Assembly: GCA_900129675.1 (NCBI GenBank)
Contig: FSRD01000003.1
Span: 558,001 to 622,000, forward strand
DNA from: Bradyrhizobium erythrophlei
GTDB lineage: Bacteria; Pseudomonadota; Alphaproteobacteria; Rhizobiales; Xanthobacteraceae
Reading direction: 5' to 3'
DNA length: 64,000 bases
Part shown: positions 63,582 to 64,000 of the stretch, piece by piece
Layout: each line of letters begins with the position of its first letter
Position numbering within the stretch: the first letter of the stretch is position 1
The notes under the pieces: generated by a model
The model's database searches: none
Seen by the model: only the letters and a program-made list of their open reading frames with translations
What the model was told of the DNA's origin: nothing
Position numbers and translations under genes: made by a program

Positions 63582-64000
63582 TCACGCCGCCGGCACGTTC
63601 TGCTGCATGCGGTGGAAGCGCAGCACCTGCTGTGCGGTGGACGGCCGCAGCCGTTCATAGGTGTCCTTGCAAGCCGCGAGGTCGGTCGGGTCGCCGCCTG
63701 ACAGATCGTCGCGCATGTTGATGATCAATTTCACGGTCGACCACGACAGCCCCGCGACCTTCGCCAGGATCATCACGCCTTCGGCCCGGGCTTCGATCAT
63801 CATGTTCTCGGCAATCGTCACCGGCACGTTGGCGAGTGCCGCGATCGACGCGTTGGCTTCGTCGAATTTGCCGGCATCGGCGAATGACGCCACCTGAAAT
63901 TCGTCGAGCCGTCCGTCCGCGTGCAGCGACTTGACGAGCGCGTGGGCGATCTCGGTATTCCGGGTGATCGCCGAGGGCGCGGCGCGCGCGCGCCGCGTCG
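63582..64000 (-). CDS. DUF2336 protein (partial, continues beyond the window)
   Basis: The frame stays open to the right edge, so the N-terminal part is outside the window. About 139 residues are visible: AITRNTEIAHALVKSLHADGRLDEFQVASFADAGKFDE, then AALANVPVTIAENMM and AKVAGLSWSTVKLIINMRDD. These match the C-terminal half of DUF2336 proteins, which are cytosolic, conserved in alphaproteobacteria and without an established function. It is convergent with the anti-sigma gene, four bases from its stop. Confidence 0.82.
   Translation of the reverse strand, partial: TRRARAAPSAITRNTEIAHALVKSLHADGRLDEFQVASFADAGKFDEANASIAALANVPVTIAENMMIEARAEGVMILAKVAGLSWSTVKLIINMRDDLSGGDPTDLAACKDTYERLRPSTAQQVLRFHRMQQNVPAA

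Overview
The window looks like chromosome from a hopanoid-producing alphaproteobacterium of the Bradyrhizobium/Rhodopseudomonas group. The evidence is high GC content, a complete hpn cluster in the order known from these genera, a LexA box of the alphaproteobacterial GAAC-N7-GAAC type, and several families of short palindromic repeats of the kind scattered through Bradyrhizobium genomes. The genus is inferred from gene order and protein style; no search was run.

Layout. 1-810: the end of an ethanolamine ammonia-lyase operon (eutB tail, eutC). 1140-4804: an MMPL/RND transporter, a secreted hypothetical protein and a small secreted Cys-rich protein. 4992-18123: hopanoid island. hpnC-hpnD-hpnE make squalene, shc cyclises it, and hpnG and hpnH handle the adenosylhopane side chain; ispH supplies isoprenoid precursors, hpnN exports hopanoids to the outer membrane and hpnO makes aminobacteriohopanetriol. 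18157-20967: a leftward operon of a Tat-exported metallophosphoesterase, a cupredoxin, an ECF sigma factor and its zinc-finger anti-sigma factor. 21296-26103: GMC oxidoreductase, M20 amidohydrolase and Pit phosphate transporter.

26601-33227 is an SOS mutagenesis island. A truncated DUF4130 gene is divergent from imuA-imuB-dnaE2 across a perfect LexA box. dnaE2 carries an in-frame palindromic repeat insertion that adds about 40 residues. 33346-41463 holds ordinary metabolic and hypothetical genes (GlcG/HbpS-like, HD hydrolase, ABC substrate-binding protein, SDR, TPR, MDR/zinc-type oxidoreductase, LLM flavoprotein) mixed with repeats.

41501-43778 is an unusual unit. Two genes of unknown function start head to head on overlapping start codons, and the larger one (winged-helix C-terminus) ends in a near-perfect 196-bp tandem duplication. 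It sits just upstream of a CoA-transferase gene and is the best candidate here for an undescribed mobile or accessory system. 45370-49767 is a CzcB/CzcA-type RND pair. 50734-56704 is accessory: amidohydrolase, two copies of a long repeat flanking a secreted Cys-rich protein gene, a TetR regulator, two operator-like palindromes ahead of a GDSL autotransporter esterase, and an SDR that has lost its glycine-rich motif. 56780-64000 holds a TolC-type outer-membrane factor, an acetyl-CoA hydrolase/transferase, an enoyl-CoA hydratase, a membrane-anchored hypothetical protein, a second sigma/anti-sigma pair (NrsF type) and a partial DUF2336 gene. I saw no rRNA, tRNA or CRISPR array.
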